Of a stretch of DNA of 64,000 bases, positions 52,590-62,564 are shown in pieces. The stretch comes from Lepidostoma basale (Eukaryota; Arthropoda; Insecta; Trichoptera; Lepidostomatidae). The position numbers and the translations under genes are program-made. Location: NCBI GenBank assembly GCA_022606425.2, contig JAHDVF020000731.1:221091-285090 (forward strand), in the 5' to 3' direction. The notes below the pieces were generated by a model. The model did not search any database and was not told where the DNA came from. It was given only the letters and a program-made list of their open reading frames with translations. Within the stretch, counting starts at the first letter, position 1. Each line of letters starts with the position of its first letter.

Positions 52590-53255
52590 AATTTGTGACA
52601 TAATCGAGAACGGAGAGAAACTGGAGCAAGTTACTGAATTAATTTATCTGGGAAGCATGTTTACAAGAGATGGAAAAATGGAGAAAGATATCGAAAGAAG
52701 GATCGGTGCTGCAAATAGAAATATTTCAACTGATGCAAAGATTGGCAGTTCATAATGGAGTTCTAGTGCCGACCCTTATGTAAGGAAGTGAAGCATGGAG
52801 CGGCCAAAAAATGTATGAAAGTAGGATAAATACCGTAGTAATGAGATTACTGAGAAGAATGTAAGGGAAAACGATATATGATAGAATACCGAACGACGAA
52901 ATATAAAAGAAATGTAAGGCAGATGATTGCATCATAAGTAAAATTAAAAAAGGATCCCTGGGATGGTTTGGACATATGGAACGAATGGACGAGAGAAGAA
53001 TGTTTAAAATGTTGTATACAAGCAGTGTGAGTGGAAAGAGAAACCGTGGAAGACCAAGCAAACCATGGCATGACCTAATTTAATCAAATACTGAAAGGCG
53101 GCCACATTCAATGTCGAAAAAATCGACGAGCATAGATGTTTCGATGAATAAATGTATAGGAAGCTAGGGAGTATGTCAGGACAGAACAGTATAGCGGTCC
53201 ATCCTCTCTGACTACCCCTCCGAGGAAACGGCGTGATGATTAGTTAGTTAGATAG
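52590..53255 (+). mobile_element. LINE-A RT C-terminal region, old copy
   Basis: KICDIIENGEKLEQVTELIY, LGSMFTRDGKMEKDIERRIG, then many frameshifts through LIPTLM, RMDERRMFKMLYTSSVSGK, RNRGRPSKPWHDLI and the tail. Same subfamily as 24645-25145. Confidence 0.75.
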
Positions 53256-53284
53256 TCATGTTTTAATAAACGTCAAATTTTATC

Positions 53285-53435
53285 TGCGTATGTCACGCGC
53301 GTGCATGACACGATGTATGAATGTTGAGGAATCGAGAAAAGCATGTCAGGAAAGAAAAGTGTGGCAGTCCATTCTTTCTGCCTACCCCTTCGGGGAGACG
53401 GCGTGATGGTTAGTTAGTTAGTTAGTAAGTTAATT
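53285..53435 (+). mobile_element. LINE-A 3' end
   Basis: ACMTRCMNVEESRKACQERK, VWQSILSAYPFGETA, (GTTA)n. Confidence 0.75.
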
Positions 53436-53542
53436 ATGATTATATTTAAAAATAAAACTATATGTGTGATTTTATTAAAAACTTTATTTTCGAAATATTT
53501 CTTAAAATTACTGAGAATTCACAATCTCCTCCGGTAGTTCAT

Positions 53543-53637
53543 TCAGTATAATCTCGCGATGTCTCCTTCAAGCAATACTTCCAGAACAATTTTCTCTTCT
53601 TTACTTACTGCTACGGGGCTTAAGCTAATAAACTTTC
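53543..53637 (-). CDS. Candidate minus-strand terminal exon
   Basis: A pyrimidine-rich TTATTTTTCCAG acceptor (53638-53640) is followed by a stretch open in only one frame (phase 2): KFISLSPVAVSKEEKIVLEV then LLEGDIARLY and a stop. Two AATAAA polyadenylation signals follow on the same strand (53489-53484 and 53476-53471). Directly downstream another frame reads EIILNELPEEIVNSQ, so a frameshift or pseudogene is possible. No family recognised. Its phase does not continue from the 55217-55294 exon. Confidence 0.35.
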
Positions 53638-53736
53638 CTGGAAAAATAAAAGATTTCCATATTGAAGTTCGTAATACTGACGTCGAAACACAATGCGAAA
53701 TTTAAATATAAAATTAGTGTCATCTACATGTTTATA

Positions 53737-54339
53737 CAGGCTGTCTCAGATTACGACGTCAACCCGGAAACAGATGATAGGGCAAGTCATGCTGGTTATG
53801 AGAAAAATGTTTTAAAAAATTTATATATTTTTGAAATTGTACTCAAAATTTTTTTCAAAACTGGATTTTATTACAAAATAAATTATCCACACCTAATTTA
53901 AGAAATAATCAAGCAAGTGTCATACTATTTTGGAATCCTCATTAAATGCGCCAACTTTTAAAGTTACTTTCCTAAATAGCATAGTACATTTTATTTTCAG
54001 TACAGTCAGTTAAAATTGGGCGTAGTTTTAAATATTAATACTTGGTTGGGCAAAAAATAACATTTTCTTCCAAGCTGGAGTAGTTAGCTACAAATTTTAG
54101 GCAACAATTTATAGAAACATTACTCAGGATTACATAATAAAAATAAAAATTATAAAAAGTAAAGATTTGCAGACACGGGAGTTAAAAGACCATCACAGGG
54201 TGTTGATTTTCTCGATTTTTTTTAAATGCCTATAATTTCAAAAATATAAAACTAAGATTTTTTTTACATTTTTCTCATAACCAGTATGACTTGCCCTATC
54301 ATCTGTTTCCGGGTTGACGTCGTAATCTGGGACACCCTG
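53737..54339. mobile_element. Foldback DNA element with ACAGGGTGTCCCA-type ends
   Basis: CAGGCTGTCTCAGATTACGA (left) is inverted as GTAATCTGGGACACCCTG (right, ending 54339). TA flanks both sides. The arms are about 85-100 bp (CCCGGAAACAGATGATAGGG shared). The interior has no frame. The ends resemble those of the 32168-33705 transposon, so it may be a relative mobilised by a Tc1/mariner-type enzyme. Confidence 0.7.
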
Positions 54340-54655
54340 TATATATGCCACAAACACACATGTCAGTTTTTGTCGATTTCGAGTTTTTAATGCCAATATG
54401 TCATTAAATACAAAATATTTATCATGCCAAAAGCTTTTGTTTCTAAATGTCATTGATTTTTTTTTATTCAAGGTAAAATTAACGGTAAAACGAAGAGTCT
54501 GTGTGAAATAAATCACATCTCATCAAATTATTTTATTATATATAACAATATATTTTCTACGCCATACTTTGTGTTGTTATGATGGTTTATTTGTATTTTT
54601 CTTTTTTTATACACTTTGTATATACAACACTTTCATTAAAAAATAAAATTATATA

Positions 54656-54686
54656 GACATGTTTCGGACAAACAGTCCTTCTTCAG
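54656..54686 (-). ncRNA. Hammerhead-like core, HH1, left arm
   Basis: CUGAAGA, extra A, stem II GGAC/GUCC, GAAA, ACAUGU, C. Stem I is poorly paired. Confidence 0.5.
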
Positions 54687-54760
54687 TGAAGATACATATT
54701 TATAAAAATATTATAAAATTGTTGTTGTTTACATGATCTGTCAGATGACTGTCTGACTGA

Positions 54761-54791
54761 CTGAAGGAGGACTGTTTGTCCGAAACATGTC
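54761..54791 (+). ncRNA. Hammerhead-like core, HH1, right arm, mutated
   Basis: CUGAAGG (last base changed from A), stem II GGAC/GUCC, GAAA, ACAUGU, C. Confidence 0.42.
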
Positions 54792-55216
54792 TATATAAAT
54801 GTATTTTTTAATGAAAGTGTTGTATGTATACAAAGTGTATAAAAAAGAAAAATATAAATATTACAATATATTTTATTATTACAAACAATATATGATTGAC
54901 CGTGAAATAAATACTCACCCGACAACGTAGATATTTATTTATTTATTATATTTGAAAAATAACGTTATTTATTTTAAAACTCAAAATACGAATAACTGGC
55001 AATTATCAAAGTAGGTAAATCTTCAAGCTAATGATTTTTTTGTGTATAATAGGTAGGTGGGTATGTAGAGTGTAGCGTACAACAAGGAAATTTGCTACAC
55101 AATTAAATCTAGGATTCAATGAATGGTCGCGATAGTCACAATTGACCGAAAGTCATGAGGTTATTATAACAAAGTTTGGATGAAATGATTAATTTAAGAC
55201 AAGTCATACGCCTTCT

Positions 55217-55294
55217 TTAATTTCTCGCTCTTGTTCCCTGCGGACCCACGTAATCTTCTTCTGGCCTCTGGTGTTTGTTGTTCGGTCTGGAATT
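55217..55294 (-). CDS. Candidate host-gene terminal exon
   Basis: The acceptor GTGTGTTTTCAG ends at 55295, after which phase 0 reads NSRPNNKHQRPEEDYVGPQG, TRARN and a stop (55219-55217). This is exactly the phase left by the donor of the upstream exon at 57103, across an intron of about 1.8 kb. All three frames are open for 25 codons or more, so the exon is composition-rich compared with the AT-rich flanks. No family recognised. Polar and charged, it looks like an unstructured C-terminus. Confidence 0.5.
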   Translation of the reverse strand, partial: NSRPNNKHQRPEEDYVGPQGTRARN

Positions 55295-55684
55295 CTGAAA
55301 ACACACAAAGCATTGAAAATTATGGTTCATTTTTGATTAACAAAAGACGTGAACAACGCGATTGAATAACTTGATTAAAAAATTGAGGCGTTAATTATTT
55401 TTTCCCTTAAAAAAAAATTTGTATTTTTTATTGTACATTTTAGTTAATGTTTAGGTTTTAAAAAATCTGTAAAAAAATACGTTTTTAAAGTTCATAAATT
55501 TTGTAAATTTTATTAGATTTTGGTTTATATACACTTAATTCAATCAGTAACTATTTAATTAAAACTGTTATTCGACTTTTAATTGATTATTAATTTAATT
55601 ATAATGAACTGTTGAAATATAAAACGCTGTTTATGGTCTCACAATTTTTTAAATAATGTAAACAAAACAAAATGTATTTTTCTT

Positions 55685-55865
55685 TTTTTTATATACTTTG
55701 TATATACAAAACTATTAAAATTACATATCAGACATGTTTCGGACAACCAGTCCTTCTACAGTGATACATATTATAAAGATACATATTTAAAACATTATAA
55801 AATTGTTTACAAATATGATAAATTTTATAATATTTTAAATATGTATCTTTATGTCTCTATACAAA
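55685..55865. repeat. HH1 foldback family, left arm and partial right arm
   Basis: ATATACTTTGTATATACAAA then a minus-strand hammerhead. The right side retains only the inner arm. Confidence 0.6.
55726..55766 (-). ncRNA. Hammerhead-like core, HH1, one core change
   Basis: Stem I UAUCA/UGAUA, core CUGUAGA (fourth base changed), stem II GGAC/GUCC, GAAA, ACAUGU, C. Confidence 0.45.
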
Positions 55866-56204
55866 TCAATTTGAAATATACTTGAAACATTATATAATTA
55901 CTTAAAATGTATCCATATAACCCAATTGGGTTTTAAAAAAAATAAAAATAAAGATAATAATAAAAACGACAACTGTTTTTTTCATTATGACACCTAATAA
56001 AGCCAGTGATTTCAGATTTAAATGCGCTCTTCAGGTGATTACATCACAAAACGGCGCTTTAAAAGTTAGCATATTATTATTATTATTATTAAGATTATAA
56101 AGAATTTAAAAAAGCTAAAATATTCAAAACCCATTGGTTGCATTAGCTTCTTTCCTCTGAGACTCTTCTTTTGATACAATTTGTAATAGGGAGTATTTCA
56201 ATTT

Positions 56205-56780
56205 AATACATTGTATAAAATCTAGAATATGCTTTTGGGACCTTGGGAAAACCCTTGTAACTCGTCTTTCTGGACCGACGCACTTAGGGGTATTTCCTGT
56301 AATTAGCCGGCCATAAATCGAATTTGTAGAATTTATCCCCGATAAGAAAAAAATAGTTTTTGGGAATGTCGAATAGACACCAAACAATGAGCAACAATTT
56401 TCGTCATCCAATATAAAGTGCCCCAACGGGGTGGAGTGTGTCTGTTTGAATTAGACTGTCGTTCTAAGTGTTTGTATCTCTTTGAAAATATGTTCATCGA
56501 AGGTTAAATCTACCGTCAATTAAAAAACATTAATGATTTCAAATAAAAATACAAAGAATAAAATTTTGACCGCCTAATAAGCAGAAATACCCCTATGTGC
56601 GACGTTTCGAAGATCGTTGCAGTCTGCAATTTCAGGGTGGTTATATATGTGTGGTGGGTTATCTTCGAAACGATCTTCGAAATGTCTATTCAGAAAACGA
56701 TTTACATGGATTTTCCCAAGATCCCAAATAACACATTCCTTCCAAACGTGAAAATCTACGCCATTATTAAATCTAGAATT
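56205..56780. mobile_element. Large imperfect inverted repeat (foldback)
   Basis: TTGGGACCTTGGGAAAACCC (56234) opposes GGATTTTCCCAAGATCCCAA (56709). CGCACTTAGGGGTATTTC (56279) opposes GAAATACCCCTATGTGCG (56584). The right arm has an extra insert of about 90 bp, itself palindromic (TTCGAAGATCG / CGATCTTCGAA). No coding frame is convincing. Confidence 0.6.
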
Positions 56781-56843
56781 ATTAACTGTTAAAATTTAAA
56801 CGCTTTCATGGTCTCAGATTGTTATTTTATTTTATTTTTTCGC

Positions 56844-56879
56844 GGTAGCTGTTTCATCATTCGATGTTGGCATTATCAG
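56844..56879 (-). ncRNA. Degenerate hammerhead-like core, HH2
   Basis: CUGAUAA, decayed stem II, GAAA, ACAGCU then ACC. It is part of an HH2 repeat running to about 57020, with the GGCCAAAACAATGGAC end. Confidence 0.35.
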
Positions 56880-57102
56880 ATGTTGCAATATTTTTTTTAT
56901 GTGGAGAGTTTAGCAATTATCAAAAAAATAATATAAAAATGTGACACCATAAAAGCGTTAAAATTTAAACAGTTAATAATGTTGAAATATCATAGTATTT
57001 AGGCCAAAACAATGGACTATTTTATTGAATCTAAAATGTTGATAGCTAAATATAAACACATATACACATATCAAGGGGTAAGTATGGGTAATATGTATTT
57101 AC

Positions 57103-57208
57103 CTGGGGGATGTTTTGGTTCTCTTGGTGTTCTTCCTCTTCCGGGGGTGGCAGGGTTGTCGGGACGTCACATTCCTCTGTAGGGGGTACTACACATCTCA
57201 GAGATTGT
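57103..57208 (-). CDS. Candidate internal exon of a host gene
   Basis: Acceptor CATTTTTTCAG at 57211-57209, donor CAG|GTAAATAC at 57102. The 106-bp exon is open only in the frame starting after one base: QSLRCVVPPTEECDVPTTLP then PPEEEEHQENQNIPQ (35 codons). It ends in phase 0 and joins the 55294 exon in frame. GC-rich, proline/glutamate-rich. Earlier exons would lie beyond 57208 on this strand; I could not find them, so they may be outside the window. The product is not recognised. Confidence 0.55.
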
Positions 57209-57324
57209 CTGAAAAAATGCAATACAGATAATTTCAGTTCTTAAAAAATCCTTTTGGTCCTTACTGCATACGTTTGCAATAACGATATGTTTTTTGAACA
57301 TATCATTAAAACAAAGGCATCGAC

Positions 57325-57790
57325 TGATTTCCCGAAGGGGTATGCAAAGAATAAGAACCATCACCTTTCATGCACGCACATTTGGTTGGTTTGATGGTAC
57401 CATATTTTGGTGAATTGAAGCATGGAACTGGCAAGGGTAAAAGAAGAATACATGCAGTAGAAATGAGATCTTGTTATGAACAAAATAAAGAAATAGTCGT
57501 TAAGATGGTTCGGATACATTAAAAAAATAAATGGAGAAATAATGATTAGTGTATATTAACGATGTCAACGGAGCAAGAATAAGTGGAAGACCGAGGAAAG
57601 CGTGTCAAAATCAAATCAATTAAATATTAAAAGTATACCACGTGAGGGGTCGGAGAAATTGACCTGCATGCATGACAAGATGTATTAATGTAGAGGAATC
57701 GAAAGAAGTGTGTCAGGAGAATAATTATATTTATCCATTGTCAACTCTGCTTCGCCATTCTTACTGCCTACCACTTGTGATGGTTACATA
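57325..57790. mobile_element. Degraded LINE-A scraps, both strands
   Basis: 57325-57410 is minus strand (TTCCCGAAGGGGTATGC). 57417-57790 is plus strand (EAWNWQG-like, IHAVEMRSC, LRWFGYI, SGRPRKACQNQIN, RGVGEIDLHA), with many stops. Confidence 0.6.
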
Positions 57791-57839
57791 GTTATTTGTT
57801 TTATTTTAAATAATTTAAAAAAATACTGTTATTGTATAT

Positions 57840-57995
57840 CTCACTTGATAATATTTCTTTCGAAATTTTCGCAACAACTGTTTCGCTAACTGGTCTTACA
57901 ATTGACTAAAATACAACAGAGAGACTTACTTAATATAGAATACATCTGTTGTATTTTTAAAAGACATGACGATGTTTACATCGGTTAGCAGCTGT
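57840..57995. repeat. HH2 remnant pair, inverted
   Basis: TTCGCAACAACTGTTTCGCT (57878) and ATCGGTTAGCAGCTGTCGGA (57978) are inverted HH2 3' halves with broken cores. Confidence 0.4.
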
Positions 57996-58475
57996 CGGAA
58001 GAAATATAATCAATTGTGATGTCCTCAGTGTCTTCATTTCGGAAGTCCTCAAAACTTGTTTGGTCCTTACTGTGTCGGCCCTTGCTTCGACGCCATATGT
58101 TATTATTGGTCTTACGCATGCTTTATAGATTCTCATCTTACTCTTAGTGGCCATGTCTTTGTTTTTCCATATTGTGGATTTTAGAGCACCAAAGATTGCA
58201 GGCAAGACACTGAGATCTCGCGCGAGGAACACCAGAATAAGAGAGATATGTGAGGTTAATGATATTATAAGATGGAGCAGACAGTGAAAAAGGGACAGGT
58301 ACGGTCATGTTCAAAGAATGGACACCACCAGACTCCCCTATATTGCATCACATAATCAGCCTCATGGGACTCGTCCTCGTGGAAGACCTCCTAAAAGATG
58401 GAAGGACAGCTGGGAGTCTATCTCACAGGAGGATCAAACAGACCACATAGGTCTACAACTAAGAAGAAGAAAACT
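57975..58475. mobile_element. LINE-C with 5' inversion
   Basis: Minus strand 58195-58005 codes PAIFGALKSTIWKNKDMATK, IYKACVRPIITYGVEARADT, VLRTSEMKTLR. Plus strand from 58193 codes IAGKTLRSRARNTRIREICE, VNDIIRWSRQ, HNQPHGTRPRGRPPKRWKDS, WESISQEDQTDH, then AAGAAGAAGAAAAC. In intact LINE-C (3680-3700) MKTLR is immediately followed by AIAGKTLR. The inversion point therefore coincides with that junction. Confidence 0.82.
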
Positions 58476-58482
58476 ATTTAAC

Positions 58483-59020
58483 TAACAAACCATCACGCCG
58501 TCTCCCCGAAGGGGTAGGCAGAAGGAATGGACTGTCACACTTTTCTTTCCTGACATATTTCTCTCGCTTTCTCAACATTCCTACACCGTGTCATGCACGC
58601 GCGTCAATTTCTCTGACTCCTCACATGGCCGACATTCAATATTTGATTTATTTGATCGTGTCACGTGTCACTTTCCTCGGTCTTCCTCTATTTCTAGTTC
58701 CATTTACATCGTTAAAATAGAATATTTTTACCATTCTTTCTTCATTAATTATTTCCATATATCCAAACCATCTTAATGATCCTTTCATTATTTTGTTCAT
58801 AACACCATCATTCGCACCGCATTCACTTCTTATATTTTCATTCGACACTCTATCATACACAGAGTATCCATACATTCGTCTAAGAGATCTCATTTCTCCT
58901 GCATATATTCTACGTTCATCCTTCTTTTGCAGTTCCATGCTTCGCTTCCATACATAAGGGTCGGTAGAAGAACACCATTGTGCACTGCCATTCTAGCTTT
59001 TTTGGATAGGTTTTGAATAG
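58483..59020 (-). mobile_element. LINE-A RT C-terminal region
   Basis: Tail and terminal block, then minus frame KSLSKKARMAVHNGVL-like, MELQKKDERRIYAGEMRSLR, RMYGYSVYDRVSNENIRSEC, MKGSLRWFGYM, RNRGRPRK. One small insertion (RPRKVTRDTIK) breaks the frame. Confidence 0.8.
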
Positions 59021-59530
59021 TTTTTTTGGATAAGAAGAAGATATTTTATAATAGCGTTTTTATTTTAAACAGGTAATAATGTTGAAATATCAAAAGTGCT
59101 TCCGTCAAAACAATGGTTTATCTAAAATAATTCGTGTTAAAGTTAATGGAAAAGGCGGCGGATAATGTTCGAAAATGAAAATCGTGTCATCTATAAATAT
59201 TTCAACTTGCTGAAAGCTTTTCGCGAAAAATTGTCCCATTTTGTTTTGTTCAGAGTTTAACATACATTTTTTTTAACAAGACTTGAATGCCACCTCCGTC
59301 TTTTGAATTATTCAGGAGCTTTCGGAAAGAACCCGCTTCACAAAACAACCGGACCGGAAGTGTACATCAAACCGGAAACGATTGCATTAACCGGAAAGGG
59401 ATTTGCGTAAACCTATTCCGGAAGCAAACTTTACGATTCGATTATTCGATAAATGGACTTCATCTGTTAAATGACAATATGGAATTTAATTTAAAAGGAA
59501 AAGGTCGTTTTCAAGTGGTATAATTGTATT
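59020..59530. other. Unassigned; short plus-strand frame
   Basis: A 78-codon frame at 59287-59523 (MPPPSFELFRSFRKEPASQN start) has several CCGGAA motifs but no family I recognise and no splice context. The HH2 end (AACAATGGTTTATC) lies at 59110-59124. Confidence 0.3.
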
Positions 59531-59549
59531 TTATGAAAGGATATGCTAT

Positions 59550-59770
59550 AGATTTTGCTATGCAAACGATGCCGCGCTAATAGCTGCATCTGTAGACGAC
59601 TTTCAAAGACTATTGTATAAATTCCATATAGTATTACAAAGGCTATATCAGTCAGTTAAACAAAAAGTCTCACAATATCCAGACAACCGCGTTATAAGCT
59701 GAATCTGAAGATGACTTGCAAAGAATGTAGAACAAATTCCACATAGTATCACAAAGGTTAAATATGGCTA
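59550..59770 (+). mobile_element. RT palm fragment, duplicated
   Basis: CYANDAALIAASVDDFQRLL then YKFHIVLQRLY carries a YADD box mutated to YAND. It is followed by a diverged second copy (ISESEDDLQRM, stop, NKFHIVSQRL). A tandem duplication of about 120 bp of a LINE RT active-site region. Confidence 0.6.
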
Positions 59771-59784
59771 TGTCATACAAGATA

Positions 59785-60390
59785 ATTTAATAATAATAAT
59801 AATAAATTGGATAATTTTTAGAGCGCTATTTTTTATGAATTACTCATCTCAGCGTGTTTTATGAACAAGTCAAAAATAATCATATTCAGAGTGAGGGTTG
59901 CATCCAACGCAGTCGATCAACCATTTTAATCGAAAAATGATAATTTGAAAAGGTGCGTTTTGAGTCTCGATCTAAACTCTGACTGATTCTCAATGCACTT
60001 AAGGTCTGCTGGAAGATTGTTATAGGCTCAAGGCTCGGTATCCAAAGTTTGTGCTAGGACTGCGTTTTGGCACAGTCAATCTACCCATCGCAAAAGTCTT
60101 AGCTGATCGCAATGTAGACTGTCTGGCATTCAGGTTCTCGTTGATGCAGATTTCAGATATATAAGCTGGTGCCATACCATGCAACGCCTTGAAGACCGTC
60201 CAGCAGAGCTTGTATTGTATCCTTTCTGGACATTTCAGCCAGTGGAGCTCCTCAAGATGCTGTGGTATGTGACAACTCTTAGGTATACCTCTTATCAATC
60301 TTGCTGCTGCGTTGAATGCAGACTGGAGTTTATTAGTTTGCTGTTTGGGCAAGTGGCCTATGTAATATGCCTGTGGAGCAAGTAATGAGT
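59785..60390 (-). mobile_element. LINE-L (L2/CR1-like) C-terminal region
   Basis: Minus frame: MPKQQTNKLQSAFNAAARLI, RGIPKSCHIPQHLEELHWLK, CPERIQYKLCWTVFKALHGM, APAYISEICI, then FGYRALSL and degraded FRSRLKTHLFK-like codons. Ends in (TTA)n at 59788-59806. The LHWLxxxERIxYKLC and LHGxAPxY pattern is characteristic of L2/CR1-type elements. Confidence 0.8.
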
Positions 60391-60399
60391 TTCAAATAT

Positions 60400-60635
60400 T
60401 TGGGAGTAGAATTTTGCAACCATAATAACCGAAGTACAAGAACAAGGGTGTCTGAAGAATACTAGATGGAATTCTTCAGACACCAGTCAGGGTGGAATAC
60501 CAGTTGGACAGCGTCCACCAGGGAGAACCCCAAAAGAGGAAAAGGCAGCTGGAATTTATCATAAAGAGAGCATTCATAAAGAGAGAATCTTGTTATTTGA
60601 GACTCTTAAGTCTTCAACAAGTTGAACAAGAAGAA
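60400..60635 (+). mobile_element. LINE-C 3' scrap
   Basis: PVGQRPPGRTPKEEKAAG-like codons in one frame, LRLLSLQQVEQEEV at the end with an AAGAAGAAG tail; degraded. Confidence 0.5.
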
Positions 60636-60654
60636 GTATATATTATACAATATC

Positions 60655-60682
60655 CAACAACAACAACAACAACAACAACAAA
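60655..60682. repeat. (CAA)n microsatellite as a LINE-A tail
   Basis: The LINE-A at 60683 ends in (GTT)n instead of (GTTA)n on its sense strand. Confidence 0.9.
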
Positions 60683-61195
60683 CCATCACGCCGTTTCCCC
60701 GCAGGGAAAGGCAGAGAGAATGGACCGCCACACTACTCTATCCTGGCGAACCTCTCTAGCTTCCTCCACATTCATACAACCAGTCGTACACGCACGTCGA
60801 TTCCTCCGACTTCTAACATGACCAACCTTTAAATTTTGATTAATTTGGTCATGCCATGTTTTCCTCGGTCTGCCTCGACTTCGTACCACATTTACATCAT
60901 TAACGTATACTTTCTTAACCATTCTTTCTCCATCCATGCGTTCCATATGTCCGAACCAACGCAGCGATCTTTTCATAATTTTGTTCGAATAACTTCTTCC
61001 GCTCTACATTCCTTTCTGTCGTATATCGTTCTACCACACAAACGTCTTAGGGACCTCATCTCTACCGCATTTATTCTACTCTCATCCTTCTCCTGCCAGT
61101 TCCATGCTTCGCTTCCATTTATTATATTTTACAATAACTATTTTTAAAGCTCCATTCACTTTGTTACCCGCACCAACCCTTCTATAACAATATCC
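60683..61195 (-). mobile_element. LINE-A RT C-terminal region, (GTT)n-tailed
   Basis: Minus frame: WNWQEKDESRINAVEMRSLR, RLCGRTIYDR, MKRSLRWFGHMERMDGERMV, KKVYVNDVNVVRSRGRPRKT, WHDQINQNLKVGH, VWRSILSAFPCGETA. Confidence 0.8.
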
Positions 61196-61239
61196 AAACT
61201 GATCAAAATTAGCTCGTTATTGTAAAAAAGAAATCTGGT

Positions 61240-61335
61240 CGTATTCAGACTTGAACTCAATTCCCCTGGATCAGGAGGCAAGCGTTCTGTCAGCTATACC
61301 GTTGCCGGAGACATTGTATCCAATTTTCAAATAAA
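61240..61335 (-). mobile_element. tRNA-derived SINE head
   Basis: Minus strand: GGTATAGCTGACAGAACGCT (A-box region) and GAGTTCAAGTCTG (B-box), spacing as in 13890-13960. No cloverleaf. Confidence 0.6.
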
Positions 61336-61439
61336 ATTGTTTTCGTTATCCAAAAGGAATTGTTTTGTTTCAATGTGAAAATGTATAATTCTCTTCTATA
61401 TTATTTAAAATATTGTGTTGTGGATTTAATGAACAATAT

Positions 61440-61545
61440 TTATTATTATACTTTGTAAACAACATTTATTTTATTAATTATTTATATTAAAATACAAACA
61501 TGTTTCGGAAACAAAAGCCCTTCATCATTATTATAACCTAGCGCG
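61440..61545 (-). repeat. HH1 foldback family, left arm only
   Basis: ACTTTGTAAACAACATTTAT, then a broken hammerhead core at 61497-61528 (AUGAUGA instead of CUGANGA, GAAA and ACAUGU intact). Confidence 0.5.
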
Positions 61546-61659
61546 GACTTTCTATTTCTCACGTACACACTGCCGGCGACATGGTACAACAGTGAAGTAG
61601 CTTAGCAGACACAACTCATACCATACTTATTAACACCACCACATTACCCTGAAGACGGA

Positions 61660-61870
61660 GACTGCAACTGAAGATGAAGACAAACGAAACAGAGGGAGAC
61701 CCCCCACCCGATGGTCTGACAACATTAGAAGAATTGATGGCGTTTAGATGCAAAAGACACAAGACAGGGATACGTGGAGAAGTATGGGGGAGGCCTATGT
61801 CCAGCAGAGACTGCAACGATCTCCGAAACTTCGGTCGAGAAGAAGAAATCACACGTTGTTAGCCAAAATC
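61660..61870 (+). mobile_element. LINE-B 3' end
   Basis: KRNRGRPPTRWSDNIRRIDG, a stop, QKTQDRDTWRSMGEAYVQQR, then a GAAGAAGAAA end. Confidence 0.7.
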
Positions 61871-62000
61871 ACACAAAACATATTGCTGCCAACCGTAAAA
61901 ATCAACGCAATTACTTTAGTGTTTGTATATACAAAATAAATATTTAAACAAATTTTTCATGAATGTGGTCAGTTTTGACAGATATTTGAAAATGGGAACT

Positions 62001-62560
62001 AACTAACTAAGTAACCATCACGCCGTCTCCCCGAAAGGGTAGGTAGAAAGAATGGACTGTCACACTTTAACTGATGCGGCACTCCATCCTTCTCTTTTTG
62101 CCCGGCGGGAGACGCGGTGTGATGGGTTGCGAACCTCATCGCCACCAATAGGCATCTCCCGCGCACACTTCGATCGTCCAACACCCAGAAAATAAATCTA
62201 AAACAAATAATATAAAATACAATGATATAAAATAAAATAATTTAACACAAAATGTTCTTTTTAGATGGTGCACATATTGTCTATTTAATTTATGTTCCAC
62301 GCATCCACCGTTTTTTTAATTTAGCACATAATGTAATGTTTCTTTTTCGATGTTGCACATGTTGACATGGACGATCCGGACTTTTGTGTTTATTTAATTT
62401 ATGTTACACGTATCCACCGTTTTTTAAATTAGCTGTAATTAGGCACTTAACCAGCAAGAACTTAAAAATAATATTGAAGATATTATTCAAATTGTCATTG
62501 GAACAAATGAAAAATTTATTTTAACATGTGTCAAAATTCTTTATAAAAACGAAAAAACTT
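62001..62560 (-). mobile_element. SINE-A, longest copy
   Basis: (GTTA)n remnant, hairpin, CACCGCGTCTCCCGCCGGGC, GGTTCGCAACCC, two internal units of about 110 bp, then the TTAGGCACTTAACCAGCAAG and TTGTCATTGGAACAAATG blocks and AAAATTCTTTATAAA. It extends the 30586-31106 copy at its 5' side. Confidence 0.8.
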
Positions 62561-62564
62561 ATAT

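Larger units (their letters stand above)
54560..54850. repeat. HH1 foldback element, complete
   Basis: ACACTTTGTATATACAACAC (left) opposes GTGTTGTATGTATACAAAGT (right). Both arms have hammerhead-like cores facing outward. The left flank ACGCCATACTTTGTGTTGTT is the inverse of the right-hand flank of other copies. Confidence 0.78.
54345..55216. other. AT-rich stretch with HH1 foldback, otherwise unassigned
   Basis: Contains the HH1 element at 54560-54850. The rest is probably 3' UTR or downstream flank of the minus-strand exon ending at 55217; an AATAAA lies on the minus strand near 54940. Confidence 0.3.

Noticed and set aside
53543..55294. Joining the 55217-55294 exon to the 53637 exon
   Set aside because: The phases do not match without using GTCCGC as a donor, which is not a credible splice site.
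59287..59523. 78-codon frame with repeated CCGGAA as a gene
   Set aside because: No family, no splice or promoter context, and next to repeat remnants; left as unassigned.
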